Source: Planoprotostelium fungivorum (taxonomy: Eukaryota > Evosea > Variosea > Cavosteliida > Cavosteliaceae). Taken from it: a stretch of 64,000 nucleotides of DNA. The stretch covers positions 1-64,000 of the forward strand of contig MDYQ01000022.1 of NCBI GenBank assembly GCA_003024175.1. Reading direction: 5' to 3'. The notes under the pieces are model-generated. The model was given only the letters and a program-made list of their open reading frames with translations. It did no database searches and was not told the DNA's origin. Both the position numbers and the translations under genes were made by a program. Shown here piece after piece: positions 1 to 11,409 of this stretch; position 1 is the stretch's first letter, and each line of letters starts with the position of its first letter.

Positions 1-302
1 CTAAACCCTAAACCCTAAACCCTAAACCCTAAACCCTAAACCCTAAACCCTAAACCCTAGACCCTAAACCCTAAACCCTAAACCCTAAACCCTAAACCCT
101 AAACCCTAAACCCTAAAACCCTAAACCCTAAACCCTAAACCCTAAACCCTAAACACTAAACCCTAAACCCTAAACCCTAAACCCTAAACCCTAAACCCTA
201 AACCCTAAACCCTAAACCCCTAAACCCTAAACCCTAAACCCCAAACCCTAAACCCTCTAAACCCTAAACCCTAAACCCTAAACCCTCTAAACCCTAAACC
301 CT
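1..302. repeat. Telomere repeat array, CCCTAAA type
   Basis: Tandem CCCTAAA units run from base 1 to about 302, so the + strand starts at a chromosome end and the G-strand repeat is TTTAGGG. Most units are exact. Variants such as CCCTAGA, CCCTAAAA, CACTAAA, CCCCAAA and CCCTCTAA are scattered and become denser toward the inner edge, as expected where telomerase no longer renews the repeats. Unique sequence follows directly, with no long subtelomeric satellite. Confidence 0.97.
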
Positions 303-326
303 GATGACCCAAAGGGAAACTCATGA

Positions 327-461
327 ATGCACGAAGGATACCTAGAAGAGTTTGGTACCCATCTTGAGGATTTCTTTAAGCGGTGTCCGGAGGCGCGTGA
401 CTATTTTGAGAATAGGACAAGAGTCCCTCCAAAGAAGAAGAAGAGAAGGGCTAGGAGTTAA
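327..461 (+). other. Short open frame abutting the telomere, possible gene fragment
   Basis: A 44-codon open frame begins 25 bp inside the telomere array and ends in a lysine/arginine-rich tail (PPKKKKRRARS). The first half (EEFGTHLEDFFKRCPEARDY) looks like folded protein rather than random translation. It could be the 3' end of a gene or mobile element cut off by chromosome-end formation, or a chance ORF. I recognise no family. Confidence 0.25.
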
Positions 462-797
462 ACGGTAGCCTTTGCTCCTTATAGTAGACTAAAACGAATA
501 TGTTCTTAGTCTAGGGGGACAATGTCAGGAAGCAAAGTGAAGGTTGTAATTCACTTGTAAATTTAATAATGTAAATATTCGGGTCGATCGGTAAATAGGT
601 GATTGTAGATGTAAAGAATTAAATAATAAACGCGCATTCGAAGCGCATCAGTGATCTGCGGATCCGCCGTCTTCGTATTCTATTAGTGAAAGGTAGTGGG
701 TGCTCGCCAGAGACCACTCTAGACTAGTCAGAGTCTTACAGTCTCGATCTTCTCAAACAGATGGATCACACGTTCGACCTCGGTCCCCTCACTGGCG
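462..797. other. Subtelomeric spacer
   Basis: This AT-richer stretch contains several TAATAA-like runs around 560-630. I see no repeat array, RNA gene or convincing exon in it. It may hold the 3' end of the open frame before it. Confidence 0.5.
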
Positions 798-1060
798 TCA
801 TGGCCGTCTTGACGGAGGGCAATCACTGCACCCACATCCCACTGAAACTCGCGCATTAGAGGTCGAGGGGACATCTGCATGGATCGTGGAGACACGAAGA
901 TTGACTGTGGCGCTACCGGACCCTGTGGGACCATTCATCACTTCTACGTGGTCCGTCACGAAGGAAGTTGCGACCGTAATTCTCAGGTGAGACTTTGAAG
1001 CGAGATCGTCTGGGGAGACAACGTACTTTCACACCCAGGGAAAGTTGGGACAGATCGCGC
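798..1060 (-). CDS. Possible exons of an unrecognised protein
   Basis: On the minus strand a frame ending at 798-800 reads like coding sequence with ordinary codon choice for this window (for example DDLASKSHLRITVATSF and STIHADVPSTSNARVSV) and finishes with CGCSDCPPSRRP. It may be joined to an upstream exon near 1060 by a GT-AG intron around 960-1010. I do not recognise a domain. Other frames here are also open, so the call rests on composition only. Confidence 0.25.
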
Positions 1061-1188
1061 AAAGTCATCACTACCAACGCTAGAATGGGTGGGGAATGTT
1101 CTACACGAAGCACTCAGATGAGGAGGAAGGTCATACTGCTGAAGAATCCGTGCGATTCATAAACATCTGTGTTCTAGATATATCTCCC

Positions 1189-1669
1189 TTATTTATCGTT
1201 CTTTTCTTCCTTCCTATGCTTTCCTTTCTTCTTCACACTCGCTTCCATCTGTTCTTCCTCAGAGGACGTCTCCTCCTTGGTGGTAGACTTCCCCCCATAC
1301 TCTTCCTCCTCCTTCCCATCTCTGTCCACGTCTCCTCTCTCTTCACTCTGTTTGGAGGAATCTACAACGTACAGAAATCTCCTCAAAGGGTCGTTCTTCA
1401 TGAGCTCCTGAAATCATCTCTTAGCTCGAATCATCTTCACGTAGAATTATTCATACCTGGTATGTACGGTAATCATGTCTTTCACCAGTGACTGGCCTGT
1501 ACCAGTGTGGCTTTGTCTTCTCACAATAAATCACGATGGGTCTTCCACACCCTTTTTTTGTGCAAGTCTTGTTGTTCGGGACCTGCTTGCCGTGTTGAAT
1601 GTGTTCGAGACGTTTTTCTAGAGTGTTGAAACATGCACAGGTGACGAATGCATTTGGTTTCTCCATCAT
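1189..1669 (-). CDS. Small Cys-containing protein with acidic/basic tail, unknown function
   Basis: Two exons (1457-1669 and 1189-1407) joined by a 49-nt GT-AG phase-0 intron give about 142 residues. The first 70 hold several Cys and His (VTCACF, KTCTKKGCGRP, YCEKTKPHWYRP) that could bind zinc. The second exon is strongly charged and low in complexity, with Glu runs and then a Lys-rich end (KKKGKHRKEEKNDK) resembling a nuclear localisation signal. It is the most telomere-proximal gene I would defend. A DNA- or RNA-associated nuclear role is an inference from composition. Confidence 0.45.
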
Positions 1670-1953
1670 TGATTAGTTTTACACATATAGATCTCATCTA
1701 TCTATATTTCTCACCTTCTTGTGCGTGCCTCCCTTCGGTTCGGAGGACATCAGGGAAATAAGTGCTCACCTGTAGTGCCAATGAAGGCAGGGATAATCAC
1801 ATATCCCTTGTTGTCGAATGAGCGTAAGACCATTAAGTGGATCGATCTGTATCTGGGTTGATCTTCAAATCGCTCGGGTGATGTCGGTGAAGTTGTAGAT
1901 GAATCGTTCCAGACTTCGTCATCCCCATTTTTCCGAGACAGGATAACGAAGAC

Positions 1954-3834
1954 ATGGCTTTGAACAACGAGGAACTTTTCAACTTCTTGAGCAAGAGGTA
2001 TGATGAGGACATCATCCCTCAGCTGGAAGAGTACGTCAAGATCCCCAATCAGTCCCCATACTTTGACCCTGGTGAGTTCTGAACTCTCAAAGGGTCACGC
2101 TAACGAAGACTAGAGTGGGAGACCAACGGACATTTGGACAAGGCGGTCGAGCTCATTGCCAACTGGATTCGCAAGCAGAATGTTCCCGGTCTGACTCTTG
2201 AGGTGAGATAGTACTCCCAACAAGTGAACAGTTTGATCAGCCTCTCATCAAATCAGATTGTCAAAACTGAGGGCCGCACACCTCTCATCTACGTGGAAGT
2301 CAAGGGAACAAATGACACGTGCGTGATCATATTGTCTCTTCCATTCTGAATGCCCACAGGCAAGAGACCGTCCTCCTCTACGGACACTTGGACAAACAAC
2401 CCCCACTCACAGAGGCCTGGGAGGAGGGTCTCGGTCCCTACACCCCCGTCATTCGCGATGGAAAGGTGATGGCCTCTTACGCAATCACCATCTGACGAAA
2501 TCAGCTCTACGGAAGAGGTGCCAGTGATGATGGTTACGCTGCCTTCGCTGCCGTCTCCTGCTTGGCCGCTCTGAAGGCCCAAAACGTGCCTCACGCCCGC
2601 TCCGTCATCTTGATCGAGGCCTGCGAGGAGAGTGGCTCACCCGATCTTCCCTACTACGTCGACCTCTTGTCCGAGAAGATTGGAATCCCCTCTCTCATCG
2701 TCTGTCTCGACTCTGGTTCAGGAAACTACGATCAGTTCTGGCTCACCACCTCTCTGCGGTGAGACCCATCCTCCTCCCTTCTCCATCTCCATGTCACACG
2801 ATCGACTCTGCATCATCCACGTTCCTCATCGTGAAGGAGATGACTGAAGAACCCAGTGGAATGGTTGGAGGGGATCTCACCGTGAAGATCTTGAACGATG
2901 GAATCCACTCGGGAGCTGCCACGGGAATCGTTCCCTCTTCTTTCCGTATCGCCAGGATGCTCCTCAGCCGTGTCGAGGACGAGAAGACTGGAGTCATCCT
3001 CCCCAAGAGCCTCTACGTTGACATCCCAGCCAAGAGAATCCAACAGGCCAAGAGCTGTGCCGAAGCCCTCGGTGCCCTGGTGGGTTCCATCGTGTGATGC
3101 GTGACTCAACCGCGTAGATCTACAACGAGATGCCATTCGTCAGTGGAGCTGGACCAGTGACACAAGACTTGACCGAGCTCCTGTTGAACAAGTCGTGGAG
3201 ACCTTCCCTCGCTGTCACAGGTGATCCCACGTTCTCATCTACAACGAATGTGTGTGAGATGGTTCTCATCGAAGAGAACAGGTGCCGAAGGATTCCCCAC
3301 ACTGCAGTCGGCAGGAAATGTCCTGAGACCGTACAGCTCCCTGAAACTGTCCTTCCGCATCCCCCCCAACGTGTCAGCCAAGCAGGCGCACGCTGATCTG
3401 AAGAAGATCTTCGAGGAGAACCCACCGTACGGAGCTCACGTCAGCTTCAGCGGAGACAAGACCGGTGACGGATGGGAGGCACCCGCTCTCGCCGACTGGC
3501 TTGAAGAGGTCCTCGATTCCTCTTCCAACTCGTTCTTCAAGAAGCCCGCCAACTACCTCGGTGAGGGTGGAAGTGTGAGTCTCTCGTTTGTTCGTCGATT
3601 GACTGTTGTAGATCCCCTTCATGGGTATGCTGGGTAAGAAGTACCCTCAGGCTCAGTTTGTTGTCACGGGAGTGTTGGGACCCAACAGGTGAGAGGAGAG
3701 GAGGAGGAGGGGCTGACAGAGACAGCAATGCTCACGGACCCAACGAGTTCCTCCACATCGACTTCACGAAGAGAGTCACCGCCTGTGTTGCATCCATCCT
3801 GGCCAAGCATCACGCCGTTCACGTCAAGAACTGA
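1954..3834 (+). CDS. M20-family metallopeptidase, CNDP-like dipeptidase
   Basis: A multi-exon gene beginning MALNNEELFNFLSKRYDEDI. It encodes an M20 exopeptidase, a family that uses two zinc ions to cleave dipeptides in the cytosol. Visible hallmarks are the metal-binding strand LLYGHLDKQPP, the bridging-aspartate region GRGASDDGYAAFA and the catalytic glutamates in EACEESGS. The dimerisation lid carries GIHSGAATGIVPSSFRI, and the C-terminal catalytic domain ends GPNEFLHIDFTKR with the expected late histidine. There are about nine exons, with introns such as the 42-nt one after the first exon. Length, roughly 470-480 residues, matches CNDP2/DUG1 relatives. No signal peptide is seen. Exact substrate is not predictable. 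Confidence 0.88.
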
Positions 3835-4033
3835 TCAATATACATGCGATGTTATCATGTGTCTCGAACCATTCTACATTCTGTCGCTTGCTGATGTTGT
3901 GAGAGAACACCAACGAAGGTGACAAAAAGAGGAGGGATGAGCATGGATGAAGAGACGGATGGACACGAAGGGATGAAAGTTCGATTCATGCTTTATCCCA
4001 AGCGAAATTTACAAAAGTGGATGAAAAGGGGCT

Positions 4034-4310
4034 CTATAAAATCTCCTTTCTCATCCTTCCAGTCCCATAGTTGAACGTGATGGTCCGCACTGAGACTGTG
4101 CAAGGTGGTTTCTCCGTCGGTGACTCCCTTCGCAGCGGTTTCGTCGGCCCATCTCTCAATGGGATGCTCGAATCAAACTTGATCTTCTGCGTGTGCCTCG
4201 TCATCTCGTTGGACTTGTAGTCTTGCGTCCACTGTCGATTCTTCTGTTGCAGTTGTAGGCATCTTTCGCACTGAGATGTGCTGCCATCGCATTTGGAACA
4301 GTGAAAGACC
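4034..4310 (-). CDS. Small Cys-cluster protein, unknown
   Basis: An open frame starts MVFHCSKCDGSTSQCERC and runs to RMRKEIL, about 92 residues. The CxxC-x7-CxxC spacing suggests one zinc site, followed by a Gln/Arg-rich stretch and a basic, Pro-containing tail. An upstream exon is possible: a frame starting MASEEKEGTALQ on the same strand near 4598 precedes a GTAGAG donor, and an AG sits just before the chosen Met. I do not recognise a family. Confidence 0.4.
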
Positions 4311-4702
4311 ATCTTGAGTGGCACTTCTCAGTTTTGGTGTTTGCTCCTCTCGAGGCTTGTCGCCTCTGTGGTGTTTGCGCTGTGCGGATATGATTACCCC
4401 GAAATTGATAATGGCCCAACGGCCAAAGAAGACAAGGACGAAGATTTTTCCCGACCGGTCGCGTCGGTCCCCCTATGAAATTCATCCAATTCACCTATAC
4501 CGCACAGGTCCGTTGGTATTTACTTCTGTACCACTCCTCTCTATCACCTCTACCTCTCTCCTTGCAGAGCTGTGCCCTCCTTCTCTTCTGAGGCCATAGA
4601 TAGGAAGACCAGGGTGTGCCCGTGTGGAGATCAAAACGGGAATAGATTGCATCGAGTCTCAAATTCGATTCAAAGAAAGGAACGTCATCACAAGGTACGT
4701 AT

Positions 4703-5818
4703 TTACTCGTTCTTCAAATCCTGAATGGTGATTTCGAGGGGAATCTCGCGTGAATATCTCCTAGTATACTCGTTGTGGGCACTGGGTGTCGGTGATGGGT
4801 AACCTCCATAGCGCTGCGGTGTACTCGTTCTGTTCTCTCTCAGCCTCTTCTTTCTCTTACCACTCACCTTCCATACTGCCCTGATGAGTAGAACTTTCTC
4901 TGGATGACTTTATCCAGAAAGGAGACCAAGGCGTAATAGCCTGAGGTCCCGGCGGCGAACGCTTGCGAGGAGTGGCAGCTCTGATGCAATTTAGAGAGAT
5001 GATGGATGACGATTGTGATGGAGATGACGTACCACGTGGGCGATCATACTTCCTGACTCTTCCATTCCAGACCTCTGCTTCATCTTTTCTTCTTGGATGT
5101 CTTCTTTGTTCCCAATCATCATCATGGGAATGATTACACCACTGCTCAACTCCAACTCCAACATATCTTCAGTGATGCTGCACACGCGGATCAGCCAGCA
5201 TCTCCATCCATGCTAGATCCTCACTTGTTCGGTGCCACTGTCCTTCCAAACACGTCTTGAATGGGTGACGTCGGTTCTTTGATTGTTCTGCTCTCGTGTC
5301 CCGTCGTCTTATTGAGATATTCTGCCTTCCACCTGAGCTGGAATTAGTCCCGCATTGTGATCATCCTTCTCACTTTTTCAAATTGAAAAGTGAGTTTCTG
5401 TTTGTGAGATCGTGTACGAGCATGATACCTGAAAGAATTAAGCGATGGAATCGTCGAGCAAAAGACACCATTGATGTTTTGGTAGAAGGTCGAACGACTC
5501 ATTTCATATCGAGCGGAACCACCCACGTCAAAGAACTCGATTATGTACGGCTTATCATTATACTCGTGTATCTATCCATCTTATCAGCTCAATCGGCGCA
5601 CGTTGTTTACTTACCATGAGTTCTACATTGACTCCAATTGTTTGTGGAGGTCTCTCATTGACGCTCTCGTGACACACTAGGTGAACGAGCGACGTCTTAC
5701 CTTTCCACGATCAACATGATATGGATGTGAAACAAGACATACCGACACCACTATCCCCAAGAACTAATATCCTCACTCGATCGCTGTCATTGACAGGTTT
5801 AGAAGAGGTGCGTGGCAT
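4703..5818 (-). CDS. Rab-like small GTPase, RABL3-like
   Basis: About six exons. Exon 1 starts MPRTSSKPVNDSDRVRILVL and carries GDSGVG, and exon 2 continues KTSLVHLVCHESVN, so the P-loop GxxxxGKT is split by an intron. The switch region reads PPTIGVNVELM, switch II is FFDVGGSARYE, and the base-recognition loop is MIGNKED. DVGG in place of the Rab DTAGQ, together with SLVHL, points to the RABL3 branch, atypical Rabs without a C-terminal prenyl cysteine. The tail here (IPLEITIQDLKNE) indeed lacks a CaaX box. It is divergently paired with the epimerase gene, with 94 bp between start codons. Confidence 0.65.
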
Positions 5819-5912
5819 GGAGATGATGTGTTCCTGTGTAGAATAGCCGTAAGATGAATTCTCCTAAACACGCCACGCGCAGGTTTCACAAGAGCAAACT
5901 AAAGTACACGCC

Positions 5913-7144
5913 ATGTCTTTCAACAAGGATCTAGCAAAATCTAACGCCAACGGATCAGTCTCCCTCCACGAGGGAGAGAATGGTTTCCCATTTGTAACTC
6001 TTCAGACCGCCGCTGGTGCCTCTGCAAAGGTAATAGATCTCACCTTCCATAAGAACGATCCTGACGTGTGAAAATCCAGATCTACCTGTATGGAGCTCAC
6101 GTGGCCACATTCAAAGACAGCAAGGGAAGAGATCACTTGTTCATGAGCAGCAAGGCCGAATTCAAGCAAGGAAAGGCTTTACGTGGAGGAATCCCCATCT
6201 GGTACGTCCACATTTTCCATCCATGTGACACCTCTAATCAGATCTTACAGCTGGCCCCAATTTGGACCAGGAAAGTTGCCACAACACGGTTTCGCCAGAA
6301 ATTCCACATGGCAACTGAACGACACGAAGGTATGTCTTCATCATTCGTCGTCCGTATGATAACACCGCAGCGGGATCTGCCTCGATCGATGCTGATGAAC
6401 CAAAACAGGTCGAGGAAGGAGTCACGTCAGCAACCTTTCTGCTGAAGGACAGTGAAGAGACGAAGAAGGTATTTCCTCACAGCTTCGAATTGCATTACAC
6501 CGTGGAACTGAAGGGAGACGAAATGAACACCGTCTTCCTCGTAAAGAACTGTGGCTCAGACGCTTTCGACTGGACGGGTGCCCTGCACACCTACTTCAAC
6601 GTCGCTGCCATCGATTCTACCTCCGTCAAAGGTGTTCCTCTTTCTTTATCCTCTCGTGACGCTACGATCTCATCTTTGAACCATCATCACGATGATCGGT
6701 ATTGATGTCAAGTGCAGGATTGAAGGGCTTCACCTATGTAGATAAAGTCCAAGACGCAAAGGAATTTGAAGAGAAGGGAGAGGACATCAAATTCACCTCA
6801 CAATTGGATCGAGTCTACCTGAAGGGCGCATCCAACGACGTTCACATCCAAGACACCGAAGGCACAGAGAAGGTGAACACCCTCTTCTTCACCATCATCA
6901 CATCTAAATCACACAGGTCACCTTCTCCTCTTGGAAAGATGTTGTCGTGTGGAATCCTTGGGTCGAGAAGGTGAGAGGGAGTGAGAGTGAGAGAGGCTGA
7001 TGTAGATAGGCGGGAGGAATGAGTGATCTGGGGGAGGGAGAGTGGAAGAAGTACGTCTGCGTGGAGGCGGTGCAGGTGTCAGATGTCGTCCGATTGGAGC
7101 CCCAGCAGTCTTGGTCTGGCACTTATGCCTTCAGCAAGCTCTGA
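5913..7144 (+). CDS. Glucose-6-phosphate 1-epimerase-like, aldose-epimerase fold
   Basis: Starts MSFNKDLAKSNANGSVSLHE; several exons separated by 40-60-nt introns. Conserved blocks of the hexose-6-phosphate mutarotase branch are visible: LYGAHVATFKD, FKQGKALRGGIPI, CWPQFGPGKLPQHGFAR with the catalytic histidine, LHTYFNV, and a C-terminal VVWNPWVEK / KKYVCVEA with the catalytic glutamate. These enzymes interconvert the alpha and beta anomers of glucose-6-phosphate in the cytosol. Length, near 300 residues, is normal, and no targeting signal is seen. Confidence 0.9.
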
Positions 7145-7276
7145 ATTCTTTGTGGATAAAGAAGAATTGGTGATGATCGTTTGTGTCGATCGTGGCTGAT
7201 GATCTTTGATGATCGTGTGTCCATCAGATGATGGGAGAAGAGGAGAAAGAGTACAAGAGGATGTATTCATTGTAGA

Positions 7277-10138
7277 TCAATATTGGAAGCTGCTGGGGGC
7301 CTCAGCTTGGAAACTGAGCTTGGTGATGTCCTCGTCTGATGCTACCGAGTGGAGCAGATTATTCACATTCGCCACGAAGGGGACATCTGTGTACAGGGTA
7401 TCCTGGTAAGACAATAAGCTTCGAACGATCCTTCCGATCTTTCGGTGCTTGGCAAAATGGATCACTCCTGTTCCATCGTCACTCTCTCTCACTTCTCCTT
7501 CACTCACCTCCTTGGGCGATATCAGGGTAGTAGGTGTCAATGAAGTTCAACTCGTCCAGATAAGGCTCTGCTCTTCTTTCAGACGAGTCGAACACACGAA
7601 CGAGTCGAATACAAACGAAAGGAAAGAGAGGGTGGATAGTAATGATGTAGTAAACTGAGAAAGAGGTGGATACCTATGAAGGGGATGGTGGGAGCGGAAG
7701 CGTCTTGCTGTTTGGCCTTGTAGTAAGAATAGTGATCATCCTTTGATGCCATCGGTTTGAATGATTTCAACAGTTGGTTGGTCGGTAACTTCAACATCTA
7801 TCCTCCGTCAGCTCCACACGAAGCTTCCACCCCATCTATAGCACCACTGCACTACAACGTCACACACCTGGAAGGCTGATTGTAGACGCTCGACACCGGG
7901 ATTCTGTATACCCTGCATGACGCAGAAAAATCCCTGAAAATTCCTGACCAAGAGACATTGCTGTACACGTCACCCCTCCATACAAGAGAATCGACTCACG
8001 TTGGCCACATCGATGAACTTTGCCAACAGATTGGATCTCATCTCTTTCGTCTCTCCCTTGACGATGCAGGTGGAGATGACTTGGGCGATCTTCTTTGCAT
8101 CGTGCATGAAGATGGCCAGGCCACAGTCTGCCTTCGTCCTCCATGTCTCCTTGAGGAAGTCTCTGGCGGAGATCTTTGAGAAGGCGGCTTGTAGGATGTA
8201 AGTGATCTGCTGGGCGATGACGAGGCTGTTGGTCTGAAGGATGATCGAGACGTCGGGACCTCTGTTGTTGTTCGGTGGTTTCGGCATCTCGCGGATGGCG
8301 GGTTGTTTGGACCTATCTCGCGTTTCAGATCTTCACTCTCATCTCATTTCTGGAGGAAACGATGACGATCGAGTAGGGTGATGTAGATAGACTATGGTGA
8401 TATCCTACTGTAGAAGGTCGAATAGATCACCTCGATTTAGCCAACATCTTCTCGATGTTGAACATCTCTCCTTCAGGTGGTGGAAGGTTCTCCAGGGCAA
8501 AGGCTCTCAATCGACTTGCACCCTTCTGCATCTCTTCCTCGTCAAAATCCTCTACGTACTTTTCGATCCATCCCTTGAGGAAGACCATCACTCTCATGAT
8601 GCTCAGCTTCTGTCTCTTCAGTACTTCGTTGTAGTCCCCTCCTTCGTCTCCCGGTGTCAAGATCTGAAGGAACCTGTAACGCGTGAACCCCTGGCTCGTT
8701 GTAGACGGTCACCTCTTGGTGAGGCCTTCCAAGACCTCGATGGGTTTGGCTATACAGGGATAGGTCATCAAGAAATCGTTCACGTATTCCAAATCTATCC
8801 ACGTCAGATGACGTCATCCTACATCATCCTCTCACCCAGTACGTCGGGGCTGGTTGCCCTGGTGATCATCTTGGACAAGTGTCTGTCCGTGATGACAGAC
8901 TCCGTGTCAGTGAGGGTGACTCTCCTCTCTGCGATACCCTCTGCCACCGTCTTACGATTCCGCGGGGAAGACATCTGACTGAGCATGGTGGGGCTGTTGA
9001 AGGCGGGAGAGAACTGACCGTTATTTCCGGCGGGAGAGTAAGAACCTTCGTTGGGGGGGGAGGTGGGGGTGACCATGGGGTACTGCTCTTCCATTCGCTT
9101 CAGCTTCTTGATGATCTCAAGGAAGACGGGTCGATCGGTGGAGCGATATTCACAGCAGGACATGCAGAGGTTCAGCAGCTCCACGGGGCAGTCTCTGGGC
9201 GCCAAGTGGACGATGCTCTTGATGTCCATCTACAACGAGTCAGTGGAGGGGGTGAGGGGGTGAGTCACTTGGAATTCGTCGGAGACATTTCGCAGCCAAA
9301 AGTCTTTACCGGGTCGCTGTAGGGTGATCATCTCTGCGATGACGTTTCCAAAGGAGAAGACGTCACACTGTCCATCGTAGCCCGATCCCATCATGATCTC
9401 GGGGGCGACGAAGCCTGGAGTACCACATATTGTCATAGCTCTCTGGCCCAAAATATCCGTGGTTCTTGCGAAACCGAAATCGCACAGACGGACTCTCTGA
9501 TCGGGTCCCATCTGAAGGAGAATGAGTCATTGGAATGAGACGACTGTGACTCTCACCAGCAGATTCTTTGATTTGAGATCGCGATGGATGATCTTCTTCG
9601 AATGGAGATAATAAATGGCCTGCAGAATGATTTAATGGTGCGATGAGATGAGTGAATAACCTTTGCGAGATCGGAGGCAATCTGTACGCGGTGTCCCCAG
9701 GTGAGTTTATCGTTCTTAATCATGGTACGAATGTCGCCTGTCGCCCGTCAGCCGATGGGTGTTGAGAATGAAAGTCGTCTGTTATATGAGCTCACCTCCG
9801 TTGATGAATTCTGTAACGATGAAGAGACCGTGGCCATCAGTAGAGACACCACAGAAACCGACGATGTAAGGATGGCGAATGCCCCTATCGACGCATTTAG
9901 GAGGAGATGGGAGGAAATAGAACACTCACTTTAAGATGCTGATCTCTCTCTCGACATATTTGATGTAAGCGGGGTCGTCGTGGCGTAGAATAGACTTGAT
10001 GGCAACAGGTATACCGAGGTAAGTCCCTTTGTATACCTTTCCGAAACTGCCTCTAGCTATCTGCTTCTCAAAGACTAAGTCTGTGAAGTCAATGTTCCAG
10101 ACATCATCATCAGGAATCCCTTCAAATTCGGATGACAT
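7277..10138 (-). CDS. Protein kinase-REM-RasGEF fusion, GefX-like
   Basis: The N-terminal part is a TKL-type kinase: glycine loop ARGSFGKVYKG, VAIK lysine, IIHRDLKSKNLL, DFGFAR and APEIMMG. A Ser/Pro-rich linker follows, and a 5'-GTGAGAGG intron near 8819 removes an apparent stop. The next exons encode the Ras exchanger motif (EYVNDFLMTYPCIAKP and LKRQKLSIMRVMVFLKGW). Last comes the CDC25 domain (SLVIAQQITYILQAAF, NFQGFFCVMQGIQNPGVERL, IHFAKHRKIGRIVRSL). Dictyostelium is known to have a RasGEF-kinase protein (GefX) of this order. Predicted role: kinase-controlled GDP/GTP exchange on a Ras-family GTPase. The start is uncertain; 10138 (MSSEFEGIPDDDVW) is the first safe Met, but the frame is open further upstream. 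Confidence 0.82.
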
Positions 10139-10471
10139 CGAGGAACTGTGATTCTGCCCCCTCTCCTCCAAACTCTTGGGTCCTTTGCTTCGCCCGTGCT
10201 GAGATGTGGAGCCGACGCGGATCTGCGATAATTTTCGCGAATATCCGACCTCCTGGAATTATTATTTGTCGAGAAGCCGATCATAGTTTGATCAGCTCAT
10301 CTTCACTCTCACAAGAAAGAGATACCCATGTAAGATGATAGAATATCAGCAGAGAGCACACTGGCGTGATCTCACATCGGAGTCAACGACACAGAATTTG
10401 TTGACACCACCGCCGAGAAAGATGGCACATTCGGTAAAAGTACAGACATCTTTATGGCTCAAAGTCACTCT
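10139..10471. other. Spacer between RasGEF-kinase and secreted-protein genes
   Basis: The part next to 10138 may hold a 5' exon of the kinase gene: on the minus strand a GTGAGAG donor near 10310 and a TTCCAG acceptor near 10255 flank sequence continuous with its frame. The remainder up to 10471 looks like the 3' untranslated end of the downstream minus-strand gene. I see nothing else. Confidence 0.35.
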
Positions 10472-11245
10472 TCAGAGCTTAACGTTGACAAACACGTATG
10501 TACCAGCGATAGTAGAGGTGGGAAGATTGGCCACAGCACGTCCAGAGGCGGTATCGAAGTGGCAAGGGAGAGCAAAATAGCTGTTGTCGACGGGGTTCCA
10601 CTTGAGAAGTCCGACGGATCCCTCAGTAACGGGAGTAATGTCCAAGACCGGAGACAAGAGGGTCGCAGCGGCCTCAACGTCAGCAGACAGGTCGATGTTC
10701 AGGCCCAGCTGAACGTTTCCAAAGATCAGATCCTTGAAGTGAAGGGGTGAACAGCCACTGGGAAGAGCAATCTGTCATTCACGTCAGAAGGATGCAGAAT
10801 ACATCTCACTCACGGAGAGATCAGCAAAGACACCGACGACGACTTGTACGTCGGCTTTAACCTTGATATCCAGTAGTGTAGTGGTGGCGCTGACTCTGTC
10901 CAAAACAGACGCGGTGGAGGTGACCTTTCCGCAGACGTCAGAGAGGGTAGAGAGGAGTCCAGTCTGGGTGGGAAGATCGATGGCGATGTGTGCAGCGATG
11001 TCAGCATGGACGAAGACAGAGGTGCTGTAAGCGGCGGTGACGACAAGTCCCTTTCCGCCCAATAGACCGCCTAAGAGTCCACCGAAGGGTGAAATCGTAC
11101 GAGTGCGGAGTCCATTGAGGATGCCATTGGTCAGCACACCATTCTTAAGGAGGCCAATGGGGACGTTGGATAAGAGGGATGACTGGCCTTGGACTGCAAA
11201 GGCAGCGAGGGCCATGATAAGGAGGGAGGTGGCTACATTGTTCAT
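10472..11245 (-). CDS. Secreted protein of unknown function
   Basis: Begins MNNVATSLLIMALAAFAVQG, a clear signal peptide with likely cleavage after VQG. The mature part is small-residue and valine-rich with no charged clusters (for example PFGGLLGGLLGGKGLVVTAA). One intron near 10780 precedes a last exon ending STIAGTYVFVNVKL. There are few cysteines (DVCGK, SGCSP, LPCHF), perhaps two disulfides. Glycine-rich then beta-like composition suggests an extracellular or cell-coat protein, which is an inference. About 240 residues. Confidence 0.7.
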
Positions 11246-11409
11246 TTCGTCGTGTGTTTTCGTTAGTGTACAGTTGAGTGTGAATATGGTCCTCGGTAAA
11301 TCTTGAGCTTCCAACTTTCCATGGGATGGATGTGGTTCGAAGCTGAAAATTCAACTACGATACATGAAACATGGTGTATACGAAGATCTTTACGGGTTGT
11401 AGTTCGACC

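Noticed and set aside
8879-9322. 147-codon plus-strand frame over the kinase exons
   Set aside because: It is the shadow of the minus-strand kinase, Gly/Val-rich and without a domain.
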